Below, one piece after another: positions 34,401 to 45,224 of a stretch of 64,000 bases of DNA; positions within the stretch are counted from its first letter, which is position 1, and every line of letters starts with the position of its first letter. Position numbers and translations under genes: made by a program. The stretch lies in the NCBI GenBank assembly GCA_964023275.1, contig OZ029916.1, positions 19,996,064-20,060,063 of the forward strand, given 5' to 3'. This DNA comes from Norana najaformis. Its lineage: Eukaryota; Annelida; Clitellata; Crassiclitellata; Hormogastridae. The notes under the pieces were generated by a model, which was given only the letters and a program-made list of their open reading frames with translations, made no database searches and was not told the DNA's origin.

Positions 34401-37400
34401 CAACATCTTGTTTCTAAACATTCCAACAACTTTCATTTCACAAGTTCATTCTCAAAAGACCTATTCTTCAACCAAACTTAAATCTACACTGTTGCACCAC
34501 TTGTTGATAGTTAGTATATTAGACATTGGCACACAAATTCAAGCAACCCTGCCAGAAGAAAATTATTATTCTTTCTGTGCTCACCCTTTATATCAAATGC
34601 AACATCACAGTAGCTTCCAAGCCATGTCTTTGGAATTTTTTGGTGATCAAATAAAAACCAGAAGTCAGGCTATGGTGGCCATAAGATTAGACTTGAACGA
34701 CATTAATAAAATGACAGACTGCAAAGCACTTGGCAATGAATTCCATAGCTTTAGTCCAGCCACCAAGAAAGCACAAGAGTCCAACACTGGGTTCTGGTTC
34801 AAGGCACAATAAGAGTTAAATGGTCCACTGATCAAATGTTGGTACGAGGGCTGAGTAACAAGCATATAGATAGCACAGCTGATTTAAATGCAATGCCTTG
34901 TGCACCATAAGATAGATTTTAAACTGAATTCTCCACTCAATGGACAGAAGAGTAGTGAGTACAATACGGGAGAAATATATTGATACTCAGGGGGTCTTTG
35001 CTGTGACTCTGTCCAAAGAATTCAGAATCATTTTTAGTTTAAAAAAATCTCTCTTAGTCATGCAATGAGATATGAACTACAGCAAACCAGGGTGCTGGCA
35101 AATGAAACCAACACAGTTGGAGGCATCAGGGATCTGATTCATTCAGTATCTCATATGTGAAAGTGAAATGATTTCCATACAGCTTAAAACTGTCCAGAAA
35201 ATGACATGGTCAAGTCAAGTATTGTGCCCAAACTGCATGAACATTTAATATGATCAACTAACAATCCAATCAATTGAACAGATGTACACCAGTAAAATGT
35301 ACCCAAGAGAATGAATCCAGTCTTCGAAGGATTCAGAAGAAGTTTATTGCAGGATCGGAAAGACCAAACCAGTTTTCAAGACAGTTAAGGAGTGAATTAT
35401 GTATCAAAAGCAGCAGGTAGGTTCAGAATGAGATCAGCTACATTTCCTTTGTCCATGGAGCTGATTATGTGACTGTGAATGACAATAAGTGCAGTTTCAG
35501 TGGAAATTTGTTTACGGAAGTCAGACTGAAAAGGGGTGTACAGGATATTGGATGACAGGAGATGGTCCAAGCGATTCAAAACTACCTTCTGCAAAATTTT
35601 TAATTAAATTGAGAGGTGAGATAGGATGATAATTAATTTTGCTAAATCTTGAGGATAATAGGATGGTTACTGATAGCACAAGCAGTTAACCTGCACCTAA
35701 ACAAGGGAGGAATTTCACAAAATGCACTGTTGAATATTATATGCTCTCATGGCCAGTCACCAAAGACAGGATCTTGACACAGTGCTCAGTTATACTTTTT
35801 ATATAAATTTGGTACAGCTTTGCTACACAAAGAATTGCAAATTTAACAGGAAACACAAGCGTTCGCACAGCTCAAGCGAAGGCCTACAATATTACAAGTT
35901 TGGTCACCATACCACTCTCTAATACCATACCACACCCCAATTAGCTACCTAACAGTGCTTGTAACAGCATGATATTACATGTTTTTCACTAAGCATGATA
36001 TCCATGCTAAAGCTATGATTCGATCAAGAAGAATAACTTAAATTTTAGTCATTTGTATTCATAAATATCTTAGTTAATATAAACAAAAGCATAATCTCCA
36101 AACCTAACTGGTGATCTTTAATCCAGAAGTGACACAGCTGTACAGCCAAAGATGAATTCAATAACTGCTGAACACCAGGAATGCCTAGCTCCATCTTGTT
36201 ACAATTCCAGTCATAAGAATTAAGACTTGGTGCTAGGTACAGTGGACACTAAAATACAATAAATCATGCAATAAAGAGTCACTGAACTGCATAAAATATA
36301 ATAAAAACCCAGCGGTTAAATGTTCTTTCTTTCGTTTGTCTCTTCCAAGAACAATAGCCTATTTCTAACCAGTTTGTTCAACAATCAACTGTTACATATA
36401 AAGGAAATATTGACATCTAAAATAAAGGCCACTTAAAGTACTACTTGTTGGCCACATTTGGCTAATGTCTTTGGAAAACATTTAACAGTTGATGAAAACT
36501 AATGTGTTAACCATTTGATCCATGCACACCCTGTACTCCAAATTTTAATCATCAAGTTCTTTCCAATTTTTTTCATTTCCACAACTCTAGATTGTTGAAT
36601 ATGGACTTAACTCAGACATAAATACATGCCTAACTGTTTCTACACATGCTTAACATCATACGTATTCTATCTACATGGCTCCAATATATGTCACTCATGG
36701 AATTCACAATCAGTCAGTTACATGAACAGGGCAATAGAAGTTCTTGGATTCGATGAGACTGGATTCCAACAAATGACTTCTTTTAAAAATCAGATTATCC
36801 TCATGCTGCTAAAGTATGCTGCACTGTCGTTTAGTGCAAGTGCAGTAGATGAATTATGCTACTGACTATTAAGAACAATATTAGAAATTCACAGAAGTAA
36901 CAACTTACCAATAAGACAAACTACTTTGCAAACAACAATGCAACAAATCTTCAATAAATATGACACGCATTCTTTATATCTCAGCCAAAATTCATTTTAA
37001 ACAGTACTGTCATAACACGCTATTCATCAAAATGTAACCTTTAAATAGCTAAGACATAACTAAAGGAAAAAACATGCAAAGCCTAGCATACCCCAATTTC
37101 TTTCGCTCTGTTTCTGAGCACATCCAAAGCAGCTTTAGGCTGCATAACAGTAATCGCAGGAACATTGTGCTAGAAAAAATACAAAACAAAAACCTGTTAT
37201 TCTTCAGTAAAGACCACAGATATAGCAGCAAGTATAGCATGTTCCTTTGCCAAGAAAAAATTATTAAATAAAAATCTTCAATGTGCAAAATGTATTTTTT
37301 TAAAATTATTTTAAATTATTGAAGTTTAAACAATTTTAACAAATAGCACTTACAAAAAAGATGCCACAAATACTGTTTTTTTTGGCATTAAGACCACACA

Positions 37401-40400
37401 GTTTTGCAATAAATGTACCAGATCTTTCTTGTAGAACAGCTGACAAATGATATTGTTTAATTTCTAAATGTACCACACCCAGGAGCAGCTGCAGCTGAGA
37501 TTAATTAAGGAACTTGTGCCCTCACCTGTGACAAGCAGCCCAGCTCTGAGCCAGGCACAATCTTAGCTGTGCGGTTTGAGCAAAGGTTACAACAGCTGGG
37601 TACCAATAGGCTTGGCTGTCCAACTGATGGGACCTCACCTTAAAATAATGTCTGGAAACAGTCGATGTTGAAGTATCCAGAAACATAAACACTTTTGCCG
37701 ATAACAAGACAGCAATGTAATTTTTCTAAGTAATTGGATGAAATCATCTGGTAGCAGGCTACAGTGCAAGTGTCTTCACAACAGGCATGTCTTGAGCTTT
37801 CTAGCCACATGAAGACTTACATAAATTGTATACTACTGAGTTTTAGCATGGCTCACTTAACTCAAGGTTGTTTCATACACGGTCACAGTGATTTTGGCTT
37901 CCAACGACCACGTACAAACAGGACTGCACTACATTTATCTATCACACACATAATCTCTTTGGTATGGTGTTTAAGAATGATAGAAATGATAATATCTGAT
38001 TTGACTGTAGTCCTTCCAGCTTACTTTGAATATACCAGCTTTGTGCCACGCAATTTTGTCGATTGTATCTCCAAGAATGCTTGTGTGATCAATTCCAAGA
38101 CTACTCACTCCACACACAACAGGGTGCCTTTAAAAGCATCAGGGAAACAGAAATATACCTCACTTGCAACAACTCAGTTAAAGATTAAACAGTCATTCAA
38201 TAATACAACATTAGTTTGCATGACATGTAGCACATTTATAGCAGTATCTGCCATTCTGAGGCTGTCGAGTGGACTCAAATCAACAACTTTGGGCAAGTTG
38301 CTTGTTCACATCTGCCAGCACAATTTAGTAATGGGGTCAGTAGGGAAGTAAATGACTAGTCCTGTGATTAGCTCATTCAGTGTCTCTGACTTTGCATTCA
38401 TCCCTGGCCAGCCTAAGAGAATGAAATGGGTGTCTCCTCTATGCCCAAATATATCCTTAGTACGGCACAGTAGACTACTTTTACTTTATTGTTTAATGGA
38501 ATATAGTCTCATAAAGTTATATTTGAGAAAACACTTGAAAGCTGATTAGCCTACCGTACTATATTTGTGCAGTCATACTGCCCGCCAATACCAACTTCTA
38601 TTATTGCAACATCAACCTGTAATGACAAGAAGCGTCCGTGGGTTATTTATTGTAGCTCAAAAAATTAGTATATCTTTGGAAATATGATCCACCATGACAA
38701 AACTCAACTTTCATTAACCAAGTACAAATGTGTTTACAGTTAATTTTCTATTAAACAAACATGAACATGAACTGATAACTTGTTGGTTGAAAAGAAAAGA
38801 AAGATTATGAGTAATTTTAATGCAGTCCTTTGTTAGGTTTACATATTCAACAATCTTTCAAATTAATTAAAGCACACTCAACCTAAAATAAAAACAAAAT
38901 TTAAAATCTTAATTGTTAATAGAAAAGAAGGCAGAAAAGAAATAGTTGCTGAAACAATCAGTAATGTAAATTATTGGAAGAGTTTTTGTGAAATGAAACC
39001 GAGTTCCAGAATCTTCACCTTTTCCTCAAGAAAAACGTGAAATGCCATTACAGTTAGAAAACGAAAGTAAGCCGGCATAGAATCACCATGTGCAGCCTAC
39101 AACATCAACAACAGACAACTGACATGCTCACTTATTGTTCTCAAAGTAAAAGATTGCATAAATTATTTTTTTAACATATATATAGTAGTTGTTTTACCTG
39201 ATGCCAAGATAATTATTAATTAAACTCAAATATTCACCCAACACAAGCCAGAAGTGTATCAAGGTGTTTATGCACACAATTATGAACATCAGTATTAATT
39301 TACACGTTTCCAAGAAAGAACAATGATGCACAATTAAATGTAACACATTTCCACAAAATAAATGAAAGGAAAATGATTCTCCTTATATTCGCATTTATCT
39401 ACATCAGATGTCACAGCTTTTTTATAGTCTATATGATGCTAGGTTAGATACAGATAAGCATGTATCTATATCTAACCTAGCATCATATAGGCTTTAAAAA
39501 CAAGCTATAATATAATTGCCAGCATCTATGTACCAGGGATCACAAATGAAAGCAATAATTAATTAAGTATACAAATCACTAACCTTGGAGTCATGAAGCA
39601 ACTGATAACAGTGCCAGAAATATTTGCTAAATGCATCACATGCCAATGGCCGACCATTTATTCGAATTCTTTCTCGAACTTCTACTAAATGCGGTGAACT
39701 GTCAAAAATTGAATAACTTGTACTGTAAGTCTGCAATCAACTTATGACATTTGACATAAATTGTAAACAGTTTAAACATGCAGTGTGGTTACCACTATAC
39801 TTAATGGGTACACTGCACTGCCATTTTTAAAATGATCAAAATAACACACATTCCATGATTTTAATTTGGACAGTGTCAAACCATGGATACTTAAATTATG
39901 CCATCTTAGCCACCTATGACCGGGAAATCCCAGATATGCACTGGCATACTATTGTCTCTGAAGTGGCATCAACTGCCAACCGTGGAGACATCTTCATCAT
40001 CTGGCAACAAACTGGCCCCAGATGCTGATGAATCCCAATCCTGCACAGATCTGGTGGTGTCAATCATATCTGAATGCAGCAGTGTCTACCATCAGCCTAG
40101 GGAGTACCAGTGAGTGAGTGCAACCATGTTCTGTGTTCAGTTGCCACCTTTCCTCAAACTCAATGCAACATGGATCAGAAACTCTGAACATGGTCTCAGC
40201 TGTGAACACCAGATGGGACTCCAATTGTTGGGTTCTACGTTCATGTGACAGTCTCCCATTGGTGACTTGTCCAGCTTTTTAAGATGAACTAATTGATCCT
40301 GATGAACTGCAACATAATTTAGGCTAGCAAAGTATGCCTCTGAAAGACACTTAGAATGCACTACAAAAATTATCGGTTACAAACATCACAGGCATCATTA

Positions 40401-43400
40401 CATAATACATACACAATTACTTAAAAGTTACATGTCTGCCATCCACCTGCAATTCTAACCATGTAAGTAATCTGTCTAAAATACTCTGAAGATGCGTTCA
40501 TACACAATGTATGTATGTATCAGAACACTTGATATAGCACTCTTTAAGCACTTCACAAAAATATATTTATGAATGTATATATAGTTTGGTGCTGATGACA
40601 GCATCAATGATGCTAATAATAATGATGGTTTGTCATGGCAATGATAAGTTTGAACACAAAGCACCTGTAAAACCCAGTTTTGAAGCCCATACTTCTGAGA
40701 ATGCTTTCGGTGAAAGCACATGTGGAACCTTTGCCTTTTGTTCCACTGACGTGTATCACTGAAAGCTTATCGATGTCATCAAGCTGGAACAATGTTTGAT
40801 AAAAAATATTCAGTAACAAAATAACTTCTATCTGAACATTAATTCTATTGAACAAGCTTCAAAAAAATTTTTTTAATATGATATTCTGCTATATTCACAA
40901 GATAAACTGAAATAATTTTCAATAACCATATCCTAGCATAAATTTAAATAAAGACAGATTAAACTGTATTTTAAGACTTTCCACTATCTCATAAGTCTAA
41001 ACGTCAACTGAAGCAACAATCTGAAACACGAAGAAACTGCTTTTTACAAACGATGTATAATACTAGAGTCATATACACAGACTTTTTAAATATTAGTTGT
41101 CTCTTGAAATCAAATCAATCATAGCACAACACTGTTTGCATTTTCTGAAAAGATACTACAAATAAAAAGGCAGGGCCACAGCAAGATCCAGTTTAAAAAC
41201 AATTATATATAAAGGTCAGCTTCACACAGCTTGTTAATTATAGATCATAAATTTTATCAGTAGCATGTTTTCATCAAAATGTTGATATTATTTTTCAACT
41301 CAGAAAATTAACAATACCGTGATACCAGCTCGTCCTGCCATCTCAATAGCATCAGGAATTGACCTATGACGGTTCCTGTCTTTGGTGCTGCGAATTTTCT
41401 CAATCGTTGCAGCATTTGACTGCAAAGAGTTAAGGGTCTTGATGGCCTCCTAAAAAATTTATTACTACCCGTAACTAGAAAGAAAAAATACAGCTGAATC
41501 AGGATACCATTTATCGTCAATTTGGAATTAAATTAAATCAAGGCTGTGGTTGATCTTGCAGCCTCTTTTTCTTGTCCAACAGCCAGATGTTTTTCACAAA
41601 ATTGTACAACCACTTGCCCTGTCACACATATATGTAATGCCTAATTTCAATACTGTTAGAGTTTTAACACAGATCAACTTACAGTGTTTGCAATGTGTTG
41701 AGTACATTCAGTACTTGTAATACTGAAGTTCTTTCTGAACTCTCAAAGCGACTGCAAATATTCACCGGTGCTTTTCAAAGACTACTACAGGTGCTAAATA
41801 AATGTTTCCTTACATTTTTCTCCAAACAATGAACAATGCTCTTTGATTACTCTGGTAACGTTTGCCCCAAACCAAAATATGTTTCAACCTTGGGATAATG
41901 CTTTCGAGAACGCGCAGTAAAGGCTTGTGTGCTGCCCTTACCATTTGTACCTTTCTCCTACATTTCAACTTGGTTCAAGAGAAAATACCAAGCATTTGAG
42001 TTGACAAAAGACATCTAAAAATGCCAATTAGTCATTAAGAGCAGGAAAATATAAATTGGAAGTAAGAAATTTAGAATAGGAAAATATAAACTTGCAATAA
42101 AAGTTTTGCAAGTGGTGCCTTATAGTCTGCTTGCATTTCAAGCTGTGAAGACAACTGTGAAGACAACTACAAGACCTAAAGTTCACTAAAAAAACAAGTA
42201 GTACAAGTCTGGAGACTCAAAGTTATACAAAGTCCACTCAAATCACAGCAGTGTCTGGAATTCCATGCAAACATCATAGTACTGAAAAGCAAAGCTCTGC
42301 AAGTTCTTTTTACAATCTGTGGCCCATTATTTGTTCAAGGACATTTAGTAAGCCATACTGTGAATCAGAAATACTCTGAAGTCCATTATGGCACTTAAGT
42401 CTTAAGAAAAGCCAGGCTTCATGCAAATCCCACATCTGGACTCATGGATGAACACAATGAGGTAAGGCAAAGCTACCTCAGGAATACAAAATCTTCATGT
42501 ACATTTATCATGGATAATCTCAAAGAATTAGTCAAAGTGAACCACATGGTTTCTTGTTTCTCATTCTTTTCCAACAAACAGTAAGGTAAATGAAGTCTGC
42601 CTTAGGACTAAGACTGCAAAAGTTAGGCTATTTATTCCTGTTTTAAGTACCAACAACTCTGAGAATTTATCTTTATACACTGAGGCAGATTAAAATGCAT
42701 CGTTATTTCAGTGAAGTACTAAAATTATAAACAGATTTAAATTTTGTACTTAAATTATCATTTGAATAGATATTCAATATTAGTGTTTCAAATTGGTAAA
42801 ACATGTATTCCATAGTATGTGTATCATGTTAAATGCACATGCATAAGTCAAACTCATTTATATGACTGATTACAAGAGATAAATTTCTTGAGTTACATAT
42901 ACAAGTCATCTATGGTAATTATAAGAAATATGATAAACCACGTTATTGTTATGAAACATGTACACCGCGCCTTTGCTATATAAATACAAATTTGGGTACA
43001 ACACGGTCACGGCCATGGATCCTAAATTTACTTATGCACATATATATATATGTGTGATCTTAGGAATAAAAACTCATATAATGCTGAAATGCTCATGTCT
43101 CTCCTTACTGAAGTGCTGATCTTTCTTAACTTGTTCTTTGCTGGGCTGATAGTGGATCAAACGCTTATGTGGTATACCAATATAACTGCTATAAAGCATT
43201 GACATCATTCTGCAAAGTCTTTTGCTGGTACAGAACTCTCAGATCCATGGTACATACAAGATTTTTATCATATGTGTAGTTGCATCGGCCAAAAAATGTA
43301 TTTAAGTCTCTAAGGTCGATAGCTATACCTAAAAAGATAGACAAATGCAATGTAATAAAATTTTATTTTCTTCAGAAAAAAATATTTTGGGAAAAAGGAA

Positions 43401-44159
43401 GTCTACTCAGTGCTGAAGTCAGAAGCAATCGCAAGACATTGAAATGGCGAAACTCAGGCAACTATTAGTACAGATCTTAGCATTAATGACGTCAAAATGT
43501 CTGCATTACATATTGTTTCTTTCGAATAAAATCAAATTTTTAACGTGTTATTTCTGTAGTTCTCGCAAAATGCATTTCACCAGACACACTGTGGTTGATA
43601 TGTTAGAAACAAATAACAACTTGTGCCAAATTGTCTTCTCAATTTGTGTTTGGCACAAACCCACGTTTTCCACGCTTTGTGTGTGTGTACTTCAATGTAA
43701 TTCAACCCTCAAGAATAGTTTTTATGGCGCTACATTTGTAATTCTATTACTTACGGATGATTCACTTACTTATTAACTGGTAGTTTGCAGCGCTCTAATT
43801 TCTCTCGCAGTCTATGGCGGCCATATTGTTAAAAGTAGGACGATCGCAAGCGGTCGTTTCTCGAGGCTTACCAAAATTTTCTAACCTCCCAGAGTGTGAT
43901 ATAAAGATAACACTTACTGAGGTCATAAAACACCAGTTAAACTACGAAACAACATAGTACACATAAACACAATTTCTACAGAAACGGTGATGAAAATCCT
44001 GCACTTTTTAGGACAAATACCAAAATGTGCACTCTCTAAAAAAACTTGATTCTTCAACATCTGTACCTCGTATGACTTTGCCATATTCACCGGTGGGCAT
44101 CTGGCAACAGCACTCTGACAGTAAGAGCGAACAACAAATCTCTGAAACCAGTTGATCAT
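28039..44159 (-). CDS. FPGS: Folylpolyglutamate synthase (complete, 15 exons)
   Basis: Adds glutamates through gamma links to folates using ATP, which retains folates in the cytosol and mitochondria for one-carbon metabolism. Exons (5' to 3'): 44159-44067, 41449-41318, 40783-40665, 39698-39584, 39096-39019, 38616-38555, 38127-38025, 37169-37092, 36248-36104, 34292-34191, 32591-32494, 31262-31210, 30559-30481, 29808-29745, 28478-28039. All junctions keep phase and give 586 residues; human FPGS has 587. Visible motifs: P-loop GTKGKGS (89-95), SPHL, YFRFLT omega-loop (163-168), [10 protein letters not shown] (188-197), [22 protein letters not shown] with the usual active-site Lys, YLDGAHT (364-370), LLFNMTGDR and the terminal [10 protein letters not shown] leader precedes an internal Met26. 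Introns hold repeats and LINE pieces but no exon is broken. Confidence 0.97.
29745..29808 (-). CDS. FPGS: FPGS exon 14
   Basis: Residues 420-440: [20 protein letters not shown] then Ser, between TTTCAG and GTAAGT. Matches the vertebrate FPGS FDYAVFCPN region. Confidence 0.95.
30481..30559 (-). CDS. FPGS: FPGS exon 13
   Basis: Residues 393-419, starting inside a split Asn codon after [24 protein letters not shown] is the conserved LLFNxTGDRD block of the C-terminal domain. Donor GTTAGT. Confidence 0.95.
31210..31262 (-). CDS. FPGS: FPGS exon 12
   Basis: Residues 376-392: [17 protein letters not shown] plus two bases of Asn. Two donors are possible a few bases apart; GTCAGT at 31209 is chosen because only it keeps phase with exon 13. 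Confidence 0.88.
31860..32340 (+). repeat. ~450-bp dispersed repeat, copy 1 (FPGS intron 11)
   Basis: Homologous with indels to 37480-37935. Shared blocks include ACTTGTGCCCTCACCTG, AAGGTTACAACAGCTGGGTA, AACATAAACACTTTT and GCTTTCTAGCCACA. Both copies are in the same orientation, opposite to the gene. Element class unknown. Confidence 0.85.
32494..32591 (-). CDS. FPGS: FPGS exon 11
   Basis: Residues 343-375: [20 protein letters not shown] then [20 protein letters not shown] is the family's substrate and nucleotide binding signature at the start of the C-terminal domain. Confidence 0.97.
34191..34292 (-). CDS. FPGS: FPGS exon 10
   Basis: Residues 309-342, between TTTTAG and GTATAA, split codons on both sides. 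Encodes a variable acidic stretch ([13 protein letters not shown]), then [11 protein letters not shown], which aligns with human FQPTSHMRLG. Assignment rests on position, phase and this short match. Confidence 0.88.
34640..34960 (-). mobile_element. LINE C-terminal fragment in FPGS intron 9
   Basis: Minus strand [15 protein letters not shown], then [20 protein letters not shown] and [12 protein letters not shown], the same family as 4380-4770. It may belong to one insertion with the RT piece at 35397-35600. Confidence 0.75.
35397..35600 (-). mobile_element. LINE RT fragment in FPGS intron 9
   Basis: Minus strand [40 protein letters not shown] and [19 protein letters not shown] end in a stop. 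This is the RT region before and including the AFDxxDH block. Same orientation as the gene. Confidence 0.85.
36104..36248 (-). CDS. FPGS: FPGS exon 9
   Basis: Residues 261-308: [36 protein letters not shown] and [10 protein letters not shown]. Corresponds to the LEGEHQRSNAALALQLA region. The usual EHQxxNAALA is changed here to [10 protein letters not shown]. Confidence 0.94.
37092..37169 (-). CDS. FPGS: FPGS exon 8
   Basis: Residues 235-260: [20 protein letters not shown] then RAKEIG, between TTCTAG and GTATGC, phase 0. Confidence 0.95.
37480..37935 (+). repeat. ~450-bp dispersed repeat, copy 2 (FPGS intron 7)
   Basis: See 31860-32340. Copies differ by many substitutions, so the duplication is not recent. 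Confidence 0.85.
38025..38127 (-). CDS. FPGS: FPGS exon 7
   Basis: Residues 200-234: split Arg, then [20 protein letters not shown] and [14 protein letters not shown] before GTAAGC. Contains the Lys (WHKAG) that is usually carbamylated and the His/Asp metal-binding region. Confidence 0.97.
38555..38616 (-). CDS. FPGS: FPGS exon 6
   Basis: Residues 180-199 plus two bases: [20 protein letters not shown]. Donor CG|GTAGGC is preferred over an upstream GTACGG because it restores phase and gives NIVRHPVV. Confidence 0.96.
39019..39096 (-). CDS. FPGS: FPGS exon 5
   Basis: Residues 154-179: [20 protein letters not shown] and VFLEEK, between TTGTAG and GTGAAG. YFRFLT is the omega-loop motif. Confidence 0.96.
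39426..39493. repeat. Near-perfect hairpin, 31-bp arms, 6-base loop
   Basis: The left arm begins AGTCTATATGATGCTAGGTT (39426-39456), the loop is AGCATG, and the right arm is 39463-39493. The arms differ from perfect complementarity at two positions, both tolerable as G-U in RNA of one strand. It sits in FPGS intron 4. Weaker complementarity continues into flanking T and A runs. Confidence 0.92.
39584..39698 (-). CDS. FPGS: FPGS exon 4
   Basis: Residues 115-153: [20 protein letters not shown] and [19 protein letters not shown], between GACAG and GTTAGT. [15 protein letters not shown] is a family signature. Confidence 0.97.
40665..40783 (-). CDS. FPGS: FPGS exon 3
   Basis: Residues 76-114: [20 protein letters not shown] and [19 protein letters not shown] plus two bases of Ser. 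Contains the ATP-binding P-loop. Confidence 0.98.
41318..41449 (-). CDS. FPGS: FPGS exon 2
   Basis: Residues 32-75: [20 protein letters not shown], an Arg/Lys-rich linker, then [15 protein letters not shown], between TTTTAG and GTATTG. Matches the N-terminal helix of animal FPGS (YxDAVRxLNTLQTNA). Confidence 0.95.
41450..44066 (-). other. FPGS intron 1 (2.6 kb)
   Basis: AT-rich; I recognise no coding block or strong repeat. Short open frames at 43280-43776 look like chance. Confidence 0.6.
44067..44159 (-). CDS. FPGS: FPGS exon 1 with two in-frame starts
   Basis: Residues 1-31. [20 protein letters not shown] has Arg, hydrophobic and Ser/Ala residues but no acidic ones before Met26, like a mitochondrial presequence. 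MAKSYE from Met26 (44084) would start a cytosolic form. Human FPGS makes both forms by use of two starts. Donor GAG|GTACAG joins exon 2 in phase. Confidence 0.88.
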
Positions 44160-44494
44160 AACAGTCAAGTTCTTTATCTTGTCTTGGACAAGTAGGCCTC
44201 TATACTTGGACTTTCCACAGCACGTGGTATCTTATCATATCCACCAAATTCCCCTTAAGGACATCCGGTCCTGCTTACACAGACAAATACCACATTTCAA
44301 TAATGGCAGTGAGACAATTGCAAATTTCTTCTTCAATGCTGGGTTTGAAGAGGAATTGTTATTTAACTCACGTCCGCGCTTTTAACTACTTGGTATTGTA
44401 TACAAACTCCAAACATGGACGAAAAATTTTATACAGATTCAACATGGCATATTTTTTATTTAGCGCCATCTCATGATAGCTTGCAATAGCAATT

Positions 44495-44720
44495 GTAAGC
44501 TCGAGATTTCTACAGCGTCCAACGAAGGCAATCGCGGGAACCAGCGTATTCACAGGCGCTTAGTCAAAACAAAATCAATAGACAAGCAGGGATTCGGTCC
44601 CAGATCAAGACTCAAGAGTCAGGCAGGCTATGGTAGATGGTGCTTGGAATTGAACCAGAAAGTAAAATAAGGGGATAGGGTTTGTGAAAGATGTTTCTGC
44701 AGTTTTGAACATAGCCGTCT
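44495..44720 (-). mobile_element. LINE 3' tail (CR1/L2-like), truncated
   Basis: ATTTCTACAGCGTCCAACGA, GCGGGAACCAGCGTATTCAC and AGGCGCTTAGTCAAAACAAA match the tail of the 9911-10855 element read in the same direction. No coding part is attached. Confidence 0.8.
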
Positions 44721-44725
44721 GCCTG

Positions 44726-44800
44726 CCTGGCCCTTGACCTGACACTTCCTTTCTATCGATTTTGATTTGGCTGTGCATAAGCTGGTTCTCGCGACTGTTC
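44726..44800 (+). mobile_element. LINE 3' tail piece, inverted relative to its neighbour
   Basis: CTATCGATTTTGATTTGGCT and ATAAGCTGGTTCTCGCGACT are the reverse complement of the same tail, so two tails face away from each other at 44495-44800. Confidence 0.65.
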
Positions 44801-45136
44801 GGAATTGGAAGGTGCGTGGAATTTGAACCTAAGGTTATCTAAGTCATGGAAATCAGCTATAAAGCGGTTAAATGTGATGCTTATGATTGGTCTACCTTGT
44901 GCTTGATGAAATCCAAGTAGGCCCGTAGGCTTAAATATTTTCAGCTTTTTGGTGCACGATCTAAAGACCACGACGTAGGCCTACGTGATAGCCTACCATT
45001 ACAACGATCGACTTTCTGTAATAAACAGCACTTTAAAATTAACAGGCATTGGGCCTTTTTTGATTATATTAGGCCCTACAGCATAAACCTAATCAAAAAT
45101 AATTGCAAGTCAGTAAGTAAGTTGGTAAGCCCCAAA

Positions 45137-45224
45137 CAGCCACGTTCTTTCGGGCCACAGCTTGCTACTGGTGTCATATGGTGGCAAGCTATAAGCCCAT
45201 TGTGGACCCAATGAACGTGGCTGT
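45137..45224. repeat. Palindromic element P, copy 2
   Basis: CAGCCACGTTCTTTCGGGCC on the left and CCCAATGAACGTGGCTGTC on the right enclose an inner pairing of TTGCTACTGG with its surroundings. The right end continues AGGGCTTCTAAACATTTTT, which recurs inverted at 46059. Confidence 0.75.

Noticed and set aside
43444-43776. Open frame of 110 codons upstream in FPGS intron 1
   Set aside because: On the opposite strand, AT-rich, no recognisable domain.
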